This document shows, one piece after another, positions 7,940-16,452 of a stretch of 62,408 bases of DNA. The DNA lies in assembly GCA_031277475.1 (NCBI GenBank), contig JAITMJ010000080.1, forward strand, positions 1 through 62,408, given 5' to 3'. Under the pieces are notes generated by a model. That model made no database searches. It saw only the letters and a list, made by a program, of their open reading frames with translations, and was not told where the DNA came from. The stretch comes from Flavobacteriaceae bacterium. GTDB taxonomy: Bacteria; Bacteroidota; Bacteroidia; Flavobacteriales; Weeksellaceae. The translations under genes and the position numbers were made by a program. Positions within the stretch are counted from its first letter, which is position 1, and the number at the start of each line of letters is the position of its first letter.

Positions 7940-9919
7940 ATGGCAGAAATCGAAAAAAGCAGACACGGTTTTGACATCAAAAAACTTTCATTCATCGGCG
8001 TTATCGTTTCATTGGGCGTGGCTTTCGGAGACATCGGAACCTCGCCGCTTTATGTGATGAAAGCCATCGTAAACGCAAGAGAATCAGACGCAATAATGCC
8101 CATCAACGAATACATCGAAGGCGCACTTTCTTGCATCATTTGGACACTCACTTTGCAAACCACTTTAAAATACGTCATCATCGCTCTTAGGGCGGACAAT
8201 AAAGGTGAAGGCGGAATTTTGGCATTGTTTTCATTGGTAAAAAATATTAAAAAACGTTGGCTGTACATCATCGCGATTACGGGAGCCGCAGCATTGGTGG
8301 CAGACGGCGTCATCACACCATCGCTCACCGTAATTTCCGCTGTGGAAGGTCTCATCATTTACAATCCGCGAATGGAAACCGTGATTGTTCCGATAACCAT
8401 CGGGATTCTAATCGCCATTTTTGTAATTCAACAATTCGGAACGCATTTTATCGGCAAATATTTCGGTCCGGTAATGACGGTTTGGCTCGTGGTATTGGGA
8501 ACTCTCGGGTTTTCACATCTGAACGAAAACTACGAAGTGTTGAGAGCCTTCAATCCGTATTATGCCATAAAATTAATTGCAAATTCGCCGAGCATCATCA
8601 TTATTCTCGGCGCGGTTTTCCTTTGTACCACAGGAGCCGAAGCACTTTATTCCGATTTGGGACATTGCGGTGCAAAAAATATTCGCGTCAGTTGGACTTT
8701 CGCAAAAGTGATGTTGGTTTTAAATTATCTTGGGCAAGGCGCGTGGTTATTGGCAAATCCGAATGAAAAAGTATTCAATCCGTTTTTTGCAATAATGCCG
8801 GATTGGTTGCTGATTCCGGGCGTAATTTTGGCAACCGCCGCCGCCATCATCGCCAGCCAATCTTTGATTTCCGGTTCGTTTACGATTTTCTCCGAAGCCA
8901 TGTCGCTGAATATGTGGCCGAATCAGCAAATCATTTATCCATCGGGAATTAAAGGGCAAATGTATATCCCGAAAATCAATTGGGGACTTTTGATTTTTTG
9001 CATCATCGTGGTTTTTTATTTTGGAAAATCAGACGGAATGGAAGCCGCGTACGGACTTTCGATTACATTAACGATGTTAATGACCACTATCTTATTGATT
9101 TTCTGGCTCTTAAAACGCCGACGAAACAAACTCGTCATTTTTGTTTTTGCAGCACTTTATTTGACGATTGAAGGCGGATTTTTCAGTGCGAATATCATGA
9201 AATTTATAGACGGCGGCTGGATTACGGTGGTGGTCGGAGGTTTCATCGCCGTTTGTATGTATGCGTGGTTTAATGGAAGGCAAATCAAAACCAAGTTTAT
9301 GAAATTTGTGAAATTGGAAGATTATATTCCGATCATTAAAGATATGAAATTGGATGAAACCATTCCGAAATACGCTACCAATCTCGCTTTTCTGAGCCGT
9401 GCAAAAAAATCGGATGAAATAGAATCCAAAATCATCTATTCCATCATCCGGAAACAGCCGAAACGCGCCGATCATTATTTTATATTAACCATTCAAAATC
9501 AGGAAGATCCATATACTTTTAAATATTATATCGAAGAAATTATGCCCGGAACCATTTTCAGAATCAATTTCCTTCTCGGTTTTAAAGTAGATCGAAGAAT
9601 TAATGATTATTTCGACCAAGTTTTGAAAAGTATGATGGAGCAGGAAATGATTCCGCAACGCAGCAGTTATCCTTCGCTCCGCTCGCACGACATTCCGCCG
9701 GATTTGAAATATGTGATTATTGACAATACTTACATCAACGATAAACTCCTCACCGTAAAAGAAAAAATTATTTTGAATATTTACAATTTCGTGAAATACA
9801 TCGGCAGCGATGATTTCAAGGCTTGGGGCGTTTCTCCGCACAACGTCGTGGTGGAATCTACGCCGCTGCTCGACCAAGAAATCCAAACCGGAAAAATTCA
9901 GCAAATCAGTTTTCCGTGA
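7940..9919 (+). CDS. kup: KUP-family potassium uptake protein
   Basis: Kup (TrkD) is a proton-coupled K+ importer of the inner membrane. The 659-residue protein has the typical layout: about twelve membrane segments over residues 15-440 and a soluble C-terminal domain over the rest. Diagnostic stretches include GVAFGDIGTSPLYVMKAI at about 26-43, the loop ADNKGEGGILALFSL at about 84-98, GAAALVADGVITPSLTVISA, and FLCTTGAEALYSDLGHCG. Gene end and start look complete. It converges on the metallophosphoesterase gene with only 19 bases between the stop codons. Confidence 0.95.
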   Translation: MAEIEKSRHGFDIKKLSFIGVIVSLGVAFGDIGTSPLYVMKAIVNARESDAIMPINEYIEGALSCIIWTLTLQTTLKYVIIALRADNKGEGGILALFSLVKNIKKRWLYIIAITGAAALVADGVITPSLTVISAVEGLIIYNPRMETVIVPITIGILIAIFVIQQFGTHFIGKYFGPVMTVWLVVLGTLGFSHLNENYEVLRAFNPYYAIKLIANSPSIIIILGAVFLCTTGAEALYSDLGHCGAKNIRVSWTFAKVMLVLNYLGQGAWLLANPNEKVFNPFFAIMPDWLLIPGVILATAAAIIASQSLISGSFTIFSEAMSLNMWPNQQIIYPSGIKGQMYIPKINWGLLIFCIIVVFYFGKSDGMEAAYGLSITLTMLMTTILLIFWLLKRRRNKLVIFVFAALYLTIEGGFFSANIMKFIDGGWITVVVGGFIAVCMYAWFNGRQIKTKFMKFVKLEDYIPIIKDMKLDETIPKYATNLAFLSRAKKSDEIESKIIYSIIRKQPKRADHYFILTIQNQEDPYTFKYYIEEIMPGTIFRINFLLGFKVDRRINDYFDQVLKSMMEQEMIPQRSSYPSLRSHDIPPDLKYVIIDNTYINDKLLTVKEKIILNIYNFVKYIGSDDFKAWGVSPHNVVVESTPLLDQEIQTGKIQQISFP

Positions 9920-9938
9920 TGGAAATTGAGAAATCAAG

Positions 9939-11144
9939 TCAATCCAGTTCAAACACCGTAATTTCCGGCAAAATACCAACTCTTCCCGGATATCCGATAA
10001 CGCCGAATCCGCGATTGACGTACAAATATTTTCCCATACTTTCATACAAATCCGCCCATTTCGGATAGCGGTATTGAATGGGGCTCCATTTCACGTTTTT
10101 CAAATCGATTCCGAATTGCATTCCGTGCGTGTGTCCGGAAAGCGTAAGTTGCACATTTTTAGGATGATGCTTCACAATTTTGTCGAAATGAGTCGGGTCG
10201 TGGCTCATCAATATTTTTACCGAATTTTCAGGAACGCCTTCCAACGCTTTATCCAAATCTCCGTACTGCGGAAAAGGCGGCTCTCCCCAATTTTCAACGC
10301 CGAGAATGTAGATTTTTTCGCCGTTTTTTTCGATGGCTCTGTTTTCGTTGCGAAGCATTTCAAAACCGGCTTGCGTTTCAAAATCTATTAATCTTAAAAG
10401 ACTTTTGTGTTTTTCTTCATCAGAATAGTTTGTATAATGAGCGTAGTCGTGGTTTCCCAACACCGAAAATTTTCCGTCTTTGGATTTTATAGTCGAAAAA
10501 AGCGGAACAAAAGGCAAAAATTCTTCGGCAACCCCATTGACCATATCTCCCGTAAACAAAACTAAATCAGCATTTTGATCGTTAATGAGTTTCACGGCTT
10601 TTTCCAATTTTTCGGGATGAAAAAAACTTCCGCTGTGCAAATCCGATATCTGCAGAATTTTGTAACCTTTGAAACTTTTCGGTAGTCCGGCGATTTTCAG
10701 TTTCACTTTTCTGACGCGGTGTCTGTATTTTCCGAAAACAACACCGTCTATCACTAATGTGGAAAAAATTCCGGCGAGTGCAAATCCTACTACGGAAAGA
10801 AATTTTCTTCGTTCCGGATAATATGTTTTTGATGAATTTGAAAATCGGGAAAATCCGTATTGCAACAATCTGAAAATATCGTCTATCAAAAGAAAAACCG
10901 CAATAAAAACTTTGGCGATTAAAAATGCGAGCAAAAACGTTGCAATGATTTGAACCCTGTGATGATCTCTGTTCGAGGTTTGAAAATTCAGGACGGAATA
11001 AAATAAAAATCCGTAAACAGCAAGCGTAACCGAAATATAAATAATTCTCGCTAAAGAATTGGAAACTAATGTTTTAAAAGCCTGATAAACATAAATTTCC
11101 AAAATGAAAAACAGGATGAGAATATAGATGAAATTTTTACGCAT
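9939..11144 (-). CDS. membrane-anchored metallophosphoesterase
   Basis: A 401-residue protein with four or so N-terminal hydrophobic segments (about 1-130, ending before VIDGVVFGKY), then a calcineurin-like phosphoesterase domain. The metal-binding motifs are in order: ILQISDLHSGSFF, LVLFTGDMVNG, SVLGNHDYAHY, LMSHDPTHF and LSGHTHGMQFG. This arrangement resembles the YkuE/YaeI class, some of which hydrolyse UDP-diacylglucosamine or other lipid-linked phosphates. The actual substrate here is not known. The leader upstream of the start carries heptamer-like T-rich units (about 11152-11200). Confidence 0.85.
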   Translation of the reverse strand: MRKNFIYILILFFILEIYVYQAFKTLVSNSLARIIYISVTLAVYGFLFYSVLNFQTSNRDHHRVQIIATFLLAFLIAKVFIAVFLLIDDIFRLLQYGFSRFSNSSKTYYPERRKFLSVVGFALAGIFSTLVIDGVVFGKYRHRVRKVKLKIAGLPKSFKGYKILQISDLHSGSFFHPEKLEKAVKLINDQNADLVLFTGDMVNGVAEEFLPFVPLFSTIKSKDGKFSVLGNHDYAHYTNYSDEEKHKSLLRLIDFETQAGFEMLRNENRAIEKNGEKIYILGVENWGEPPFPQYGDLDKALEGVPENSVKILMSHDPTHFDKIVKHHPKNVQLTLSGHTHGMQFGIDLKNVKWSPIQYRYPKWADLYESMGKYLYVNRGFGVIGYPGRVGILPEITVFELD

Positions 11145-11318
11145 TTTGATTTAGATTTGAAATTTGAGGTACGAGATTTTAGATTTTGTCTCACCTTTTT
11201 TTCGGCTCACAAAAGTAATGATTTCAGTCCAAAAATATAGTTTTTCGAGCCGAATATTAATTTTAAAAAATGATAAAATTTAAAAGTTTATTAAATTTAT
11301 AGATTCTTTATTTTTTTG

Positions 11319-12314
11319 ATGACGATTTTCGAGTTTAAAAACCTTTTTAAAAAAGAACTTTCCAAGCGGTATTCCGAATCGGAACTTTCTTTTATTTACT
11401 CCGTTTTTATCAAAAAAATTCTTGGAATTAATCCATTATCAAATATCCATTATCAACTATCAATTAACGAAAAAACGCAAATTTCAAACCTCATCTCCGA
11501 ACTGAAAATCGGAAAACCTTACCAACAAATTCTCGGCGAAACCGAATTTTACGGGATGAGATTTTTTGTGGATGAAAACGTCCTGATTCCGCGCCCCGAA
11601 ACCGAAGAACTCGTGGAGTTTGCAATAAACGAGTTACGAGATTCGAGTTACGAGTTACGAGGTTTGAGTTGCGAGGTTCGAGATTCAAAAATTCAACGCT
11701 TCGACTTCGCTCAGGGTGACAAAAGTTTAAAGCAAGAAGCCAACATTTCGACTTGTCATTCTGAGCGAAGTCGAAGAATCAGCGTGACAGGCAAAAAGCA
11801 AGAAGCCAAAAGCCAAAAGCCAACTATTCTCGATATCGGAACCGGAAGCGGAATTATTGCGATTGTTTTGAAAAAATATTTTCCCGATTTTGAAGTTTCG
11901 GCGATGGATATTTCCGAAAATGCCCTCAAAATCGCCCGAAAAAATGCGGAACTTCATAATGTGGAAATCAATTTCTTTTGTCAGGATTTTTTAAATTCGG
12001 AATTGAATGAAAAATATGATGTCATTATTTCAAATCCGCCTTACATCGGAATTGATGAAACTTCTGAAATTTCCGATTCCGTAAAGGATTTCGAGCCGAA
12101 CATCGCTCTTTTTTCCCCAACTTCCGACCCTTTGATTTTTTACCGGAAAATTGCAAAAGATGCCGAAAATTTTCTGAATAAAAACGGAATGATTTTTTTG
12201 GAAATCAATCAAAAAGCAGGACAAAAAACATTGGAACTTTTTAAAAACTTTAAAGAAAAACATCTGCTGAAAGACCTTTCCGGAAATGACAGATTTATTT
12301 TCGCTGTTTTGTAA
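11319..12314 (+). CDS. prmC: release-factor glutamine methyltransferase PrmC with a 64-codon repeat-derived insertion
   Basis: PrmC (HemK) methylates the Gln of the GGQ motif in release factors RF1 and RF2 using S-adenosylmethionine. The protein is 331 residues; most PrmC proteins are about 280-290. The helical N-domain runs to about residue 103 and ends with VLIPRPETEELVEFAI. The methyltransferase domain begins with ILDIGTGSGIIAI and includes SNPPYIG, the NPPY catalytic motif. Between them, encoded by 11631-11822, lies an extra stretch of 64 residues. It is made wholly of heptamer repeats and two inverted copies of a 22-base element, and the reading frame is kept. Normally about ten residues separate the two domains. 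ATG at 11319 is used; the TTG just before it is less likely. Activity of the enlarged enzyme is unknown. Confidence 0.9.
   Translation: MTIFEFKNLFKKELSKRYSESELSFIYSVFIKKILGINPLSNIHYQLSINEKTQISNLISELKIGKPYQQILGETEFYGMRFFVDENVLIPRPETEELVEFAINELRDSSYELRGLSCEVRDSKIQRFDFAQGDKSLKQEANISTCHSERSRRISVTGKKQEAKSQKPTILDIGTGSGIIAIVLKKYFPDFEVSAMDISENALKIARKNAELHNVEINFFCQDFLNSELNEKYDVIISNPPYIGIDETSEISDSVKDFEPNIALFSPTSDPLIFYRKIAKDAENFLNKNGMIFLEINQKAGQKTLELFKNFKEKHLLKDLSGNDRFIFAVL
11631..11825. repeat. composite repeat block inside prmC
   Basis: In order: eight 7-base units of the GAGTTAC/GAGATTC type (11631-11686); a TTCGACTTCGCTCAG-type element (11700-11721); the same element inverted (11754-11775, differing at two of 22 positions); and five heptamers of the GCAAAAA/GCCAAAA type (11791-11825). 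The two inverted copies could form a hairpin in the mRNA. The block to 11822 is 192 bases, a multiple of three. Confidence 0.85.
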
Positions 12315-12452
12315 AATGTAAGAAGTATAGTTTGTATTATTAATATTTTATACTTTTTGTGCGATGAGTTCCAAACTAATACCTTATTTTTGTAGAAGAT
12401 TATTTAGGATTAATATCCGATTTACGCAATAAACCTAAAAGCAAAATGTTAT

Positions 12453-14360
12453 ATGAACTCTTTCCGCATCCATGCATTTATACAAAAAAAGGTAATAAGT
12501 GCAATCAAAAAACTGACAATCGCTTGTTTGTTTTCCGGAACAAGCGTAGCCGTGAGTGCACAAGTCATTAACGGTTTGGACCCGAATTTTAAAGCCGCTT
12601 TAATTTCTGCAGGCATTGATACCAACGGCGATAATGAAATTTCACAAGCAGAAGCAGCAGAAGTCATCACTTTAAATGTGAACGAAAAAAACATTTCTTC
12701 TTTGCAAGGAATTGAATATTTTACGGCTTTGCAGGAATTGTATTGCAGTTTTAATCAACTGACGATTTTGAATGTTTCCAATAATACCGATTTGCAAATT
12801 TTAGATTGCCATAATAATACTCAACTTACGAGTTTGAATATTTCCGGCAATGTGAATTTGCAAACTTTGTATTGTTATTACAATAAACTTTCGACGTTAA
12901 ATGTTTCCACTAATGTTAATTTACAACACTTGGAATGTTATGGAAATCTGCTTTCGACATTGAATGTTTCCGGCAATGCGAATTTGCAAACTTTGTATTG
13001 TTATGCCAACCAACTTTCAGCGTTAAATGTTTCGAACAATGTTGATTTACAAGAACTTAACTGTTATGATAATCAGCTCGCAACTTTGGATGTTTCCAAT
13101 AATACGAATTTGAAAACTTTAATTTGTAATCATAATAATCTTACAACGTTGAACGTTTCAAACAACATCAATTTGGAAACTTTATATTGCTTTGAAAATC
13201 AGTTCACAACGTTGAATGTTTCGGATTGTGAAAATTTACAAGGTTTGTTGTGTGATTATAATCATCTCGCGTCCTTAAATATCGAAAACGGAAGTGATGA
13301 ATCTTATTATAATTTTACCAACAATCCGAACCTTATTTCCATTTGTTGCGATGCGAGCCAACTGCAAGAAATACAGGATTATGTGAACATAAATAATATC
13401 GGCAACAATCCTGTGGTTACTTCCGGCTGTACAAGTTCCTGCGAAAACATCAATATTCCCGATGCTAATTTTAAAGCGGCTCTGATTTCCGCCGGCATTG
13501 ATACAAATAATGATTCCAATATTTCCGAATGCGAAGCGGAAGTGGTAACTTATTTGGATATTGGCAACAAAGGCATCGCTTCTTTGCAGGGAATTGAATA
13601 TTTTACGGCTTTACAAGAATTATATTGCGGTTATAATAATCTCACGACTTTGAATATTTCAAATCATGCCAATCTTCAAACTTTATCTTGTGATCACAAT
13701 AATCTCGTAACGCTGAATGTTTCAAACGATATTAATTTACAAAATTTGTGGTGCAATAACAATCAACTTACAACATTGAATCTCTCCAACGCCATAAGTT
13801 TGGAAGATTTGAACTGCTCTTTTAATCAGCTCGCAAGTTTGAACGTTTCTACCAATATTAATTTATGGCATTTGTTCTGTTTTGATAATCTGCTTACCAA
13901 TTTAGACGCCTCTCAAAATATTAATTTAATAAATTTAAGATGCCAGAATAATGCTCTTATTTCTCTAAATATGAAAAATGGAATTAATGAAAATTATATT
14001 TTTACAGGCAACCCAAATCTTACGTCTATTTGCTGCGATACCAACGAATTGGCAAGTGTACAAAACTATGTAACCACAAACAATATCGGCGATGATCCTG
14101 AAGTTACTTCCGATTGTCTTCCTACAATGGTTGTACAGGAAACTTCAAAAGATAAAATTTCCGTTTATCCGAATCCGGTAAAAGACATTCTTACAATTCA
14201 ACGCTTCGACTTCGCTCAGCGTGACAACGCACGAATTTATGATGTTTCAGGAAAATTGGTAAAAACTTTTAGCGGAAATTCTGTAAATGTTTCCTCCCTG
14301 CAAAAAGGTATTTATGTTTTAAAAATTGATCACCAAACCATAAAATTTATAAAAGAATAG
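12453..14360 (+). CDS. leucine-rich-repeat protein with T9SS sorting domain
   Basis: A 635-residue secreted protein. The signal peptide is long and ends near VSAQ (residue 36). Two similar modules follow. Each starts with a DPNFKAALISAGIDTNGD- or DANFKAALISAGIDTNND-type segment that resembles an EF-hand-like calcium loop, then has several 21-residue leucine-rich units (LxxLxCxxNxLxxLNVSxNxN), and ends with NPNL.SICCD...VTSxC. The C-terminus is a T9SS type A domain (VYPNPVKDILTI ... GIYVLKI ... IKFIKE). It is interrupted by about ten residues, IQRFDFAQRDN, encoded by a dispersed repeat. Such LRR proteins are often surface adhesins; no ligand is evident. Module duplication is visible at both protein and DNA level. 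Confidence 0.85.
   Translation: MNSFRIHAFIQKKVISAIKKLTIACLFSGTSVAVSAQVINGLDPNFKAALISAGIDTNGDNEISQAEAAEVITLNVNEKNISSLQGIEYFTALQELYCSFNQLTILNVSNNTDLQILDCHNNTQLTSLNISGNVNLQTLYCYYNKLSTLNVSTNVNLQHLECYGNLLSTLNVSGNANLQTLYCYANQLSALNVSNNVDLQELNCYDNQLATLDVSNNTNLKTLICNHNNLTTLNVSNNINLETLYCFENQFTTLNVSDCENLQGLLCDYNHLASLNIENGSDESYYNFTNNPNLISICCDASQLQEIQDYVNINNIGNNPVVTSGCTSSCENINIPDANFKAALISAGIDTNNDSNISECEAEVVTYLDIGNKGIASLQGIEYFTALQELYCGYNNLTTLNISNHANLQTLSCDHNNLVTLNVSNDINLQNLWCNNNQLTTLNLSNAISLEDLNCSFNQLASLNVSTNINLWHLFCFDNLLTNLDASQNINLINLRCQNNALISLNMKNGINENYIFTGNPNLTSICCDTNELASVQNYVTTNNIGDDPEVTSDCLPTMVVQETSKDKISVYPNPVKDILTIQRFDFAQRDNARIYDVSGKLVKTFSGNSVNVSSLQKGIYVLKIDHQTIKFIKE
14196..14226 (+). repeat. 31-base dispersed repeat inside the LRR protein's sorting domain
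   Basis: This segment matches 11691-11721 within prmC at 30 of 31 bases. In both genes it is read in the same frame and gives IQRFDFAQ. It contains the TTCGACTTCGCTCAG core. Confidence 0.85.
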
Positions 14361-14461
14361 ATATGAAATTTGAGATATAAAAATAAAAAATGAGGATTTT
14401 ACTTATCCTTAATTTTAAAATAATTGCAGAAAATGCTAAAAGGTTTTATTCCTAAATTTTC

Positions 14462-14469
14462 TATTTTTG
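14462..14469 (+). promoter_or_regulatory. -7 box for the PAP2-like gene
   Basis: TATTTTTG fits TAnnTTTG. Transcription would start near 14476, so the TTG at 14467 cannot be the start codon; translation should begin at ATG 14485 or 14488 on a very short leader. Confidence 0.5.
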
Positions 14470-14484
14470 TCCGAATTAAAACCG

Positions 14485-15063
14485 ATGATGCAACCTTTCG
14501 TTTTGAAAATTTCAAAAATTATTTCGGATGTTTTCAATCCGCTGACAGCATTTGTGGTGTATTTCGCATACCAAAGTTCGCTGCATCACACTTTTAAAGA
14601 AGCCTTTTGGATTTTTTTGCCGATATTTTTAATCATCATCATTCCGATCATCGTCTGGATTTTTCTAAAAGTAAAAACCGGAAAATATACCGATAAAGAC
14701 GTTTCCAACAGAAATCAGCGCAAAAGTTTGTATTTCGTCATCGCCGGAATTATCGCCGTTTTTATGCTTTACGATTGGATTTTTAATGAAAATTTTGATG
14801 TGCGGATTTTATTTATTTTGATGCTTTTAGTTTTGTTGCAAATCAGCAATTATTTTATAAAAAGTTCGATGCACACAGCGTTCAACGTTTTGGCTTCCGC
14901 ATTTTTATTTGAACTGAATCCGGTTTTTGGAATCGTTTGGTTTATAATTGCCATCGTGGTCGGAATCACAAGAATCATCCTAAAAAGGCATAGTTTGAAA
15001 GAAGTTTTGACCGGCGGTTTCATCGCTTTTGCAGTTTCGCTAATTTATATTTTGAAATTTTAA
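14485..15063 (+). CDS. PAP2-like membrane protein (degenerate phosphatase motifs)
   Basis: A 192-residue integral membrane protein with about six hydrophobic segments. It resembles phosphatidic-acid-phosphatase type 2 proteins of Bacteroidota. SSMHTAFNVLASAF takes the place of the PSGH motif, and GITRIILKRHSLKEVLTGG takes the place of SRxxxxxHxxxDVxxG. The first KxxxxxxRP motif is not evident, and the final Asp is replaced by Glu. It may be a low-activity phosphatase of a lipid phosphate or a non-catalytic relative. The start at 14485 is chosen from promoter geometry. Confidence 0.6.
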   Translation: MMQPFVLKISKIISDVFNPLTAFVVYFAYQSSLHHTFKEAFWIFLPIFLIIIIPIIVWIFLKVKTGKYTDKDVSNRNQRKSLYFVIAGIIAVFMLYDWIFNENFDVRILFILMLLVLLQISNYFIKSSMHTAFNVLASAFLFELNPVFGIVWFIIAIVVGITRIILKRHSLKEVLTGGFIAFAVSLIYILKF

Positions 15064-15132
15064 TCGGTTTTGTTCTGCTTGTTTGGAAACTAAACTTTAT
15101 TTTTGTAAAACTTTTTAAAAACATAGACTTCG

Positions 15133-15229
15133 AGAGTAAAGACAAAAGACTATAGACTAAAGACAAACGATAAAACAAAAAAAGTAAACCATAGCCACTT
15201 TTGCCCCCTTCGGGGGACAGGGGGCTTTT
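15133..15229. repeat. heptamer tract followed by a GC-rich hairpin element
   Basis: Seven-base units of the AGACAAA/AGACTAA type run from 15133 to about 15174. After a short gap, 15201-15229 carries CCCCC-TTC-GGGGG and a second GGGGGC that can pair with GCCCCC. The same GC-rich element, with a few changes, codes for the signal-peptide end of the first gene (132-160). Confidence 0.65.
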
Positions 15230-15259
15230 AAACAAAAAAAATATAAATACAAAAAAAAT

Positions 15260-16447
15260 ATGAAGAATACACTTCTGATTTTATCTGTTCTCGCGCTTGT
15301 TTCCTGCAAAAAAGGAGACCAAAAAACAGACGCTCCGAAACCGTATCCCGTAGTTTCTGCAGAAACTCGAAATTTGATGGGTTATCAAACTTATCCCGCG
15401 TCTATTCAAGGCATTGTGAACAATGATGTGCGCGCGAAAATTCAAGGTTATATCACCCAAGTTTTGGTGGACGAAGGACAATACGTTTCTCAAGGTCAGC
15501 CGCTTTTTCGTTTGGAAACCAATATTTTAAACGAAACCGCCGATGCTGCAAAATCCGGAATTTCTGCGGCAAAAGCCAATTACGCGGCGGCTCAAGCAGC
15601 CGTGAACGCGGCGCAAGTGGAAGTGAACCGATTAAAACCTTTGGTTGCCAAAAACATCATCAGCGATATTCAGTTGCAAACGGCGCAAGCAGATTTGGTG
15701 CGGGCTCAGGCTCAACTTCATCAGGCGGAAGCCGGAATTTTGCAAGCCAATGCAGATTTTAAAGGCGTTCAAGCGAACATTGGTTATTCCGTAATTCGTG
15801 CGCCGATTTCCGGAACTGTGGGAAAACTTCCATTGAAAGTCGGCAGTTTGGTAGGACCGTCAGACCCCACTCCATTAACTACAATTTCCGATACAAGGTC
15901 GGTTTACGCTTATTTTTCCATGAATGAAAAAGAATATTTCGATTTTCTTGAAAACTCGGCGGGTGCCACTGTTCCCGAAAAAATTAAAAATTTACCGCAG
16001 GTGGAACTTCAACTTGCGAACGGAAGCCTTTATCCCGAAAAAGGAAAAATAGAAACCGTGAGCGGACAAATTGACGCAACCACCGGAACGATGCAATTCC
16101 GAGTAGGGTTTTCAAATCCGCAGAAATTGTTGAGCAACGGAAACAGCGGTGTTATCAGGATTCCGAAACGTTACGATAATGCCCTTGTGGTTCCCGAAGC
16201 CGCAACCTACGAACAGCAAGGAACAGTTTATGTTTACAAAGTGGCGGCGGATTCTGTGGTTTCTTCGCCTGTGGTTGTGGAAGACAGAATAGATAATCTC
16301 GCGCTCATCACAGACGGTTTGAAAAAAGGAGATCAAATTGTGGCGAGCGGAATCGGCGGATTGAAAAGCGGTGCAAAAATAGTTCCGCAACCCGTAAAAT
16401 TCGATTCGATTGCAAAACCTCTAAAAGCAGTATTTAAAGAAAGATAA
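15260..16447 (+). CDS. RND efflux periplasmic adaptor (membrane fusion protein)
   Basis: A 395-residue AcrA/MexA-type adaptor that bridges an RND pump to an outer-membrane channel. It has a lipoprotein signal with the acylated Cys at residue 16 (LALVSCKK). Then come the lipoyl half-motifs (RAKIQGYITQVLVDEGQYVSQG at about 53-74 and GYSVIRAPISGTVGKL later) around an alpha-hairpin rich in Ala and Gln. The beta-barrel and membrane-proximal domains follow, with QFRVGFSNP and VVPEAATY. Five bases separate it from the pump gene, so they form one operon. No TolC-type gene follows. Confidence 0.9.
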   Translation: MKNTLLILSVLALVSCKKGDQKTDAPKPYPVVSAETRNLMGYQTYPASIQGIVNNDVRAKIQGYITQVLVDEGQYVSQGQPLFRLETNILNETADAAKSGISAAKANYAAAQAAVNAAQVEVNRLKPLVAKNIISDIQLQTAQADLVRAQAQLHQAEAGILQANADFKGVQANIGYSVIRAPISGTVGKLPLKVGSLVGPSDPTPLTTISDTRSVYAYFSMNEKEYFDFLENSAGATVPEKIKNLPQVELQLANGSLYPEKGKIETVSGQIDATTGTMQFRVGFSNPQKLLSNGNSGVIRIPKRYDNALVVPEAATYEQQGTVYVYKVAADSVVSSPVVVEDRIDNLALITDGLKKGDQIVASGIGGLKSGAKIVPQPVKFDSIAKPLKAVFKER

Positions 16448-16452
16448 TTATC

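Noticed and set aside
11316-11318. TTG start of prmC
   Set aside because: An ATG follows directly at 11319 and gives the usual N-terminus.
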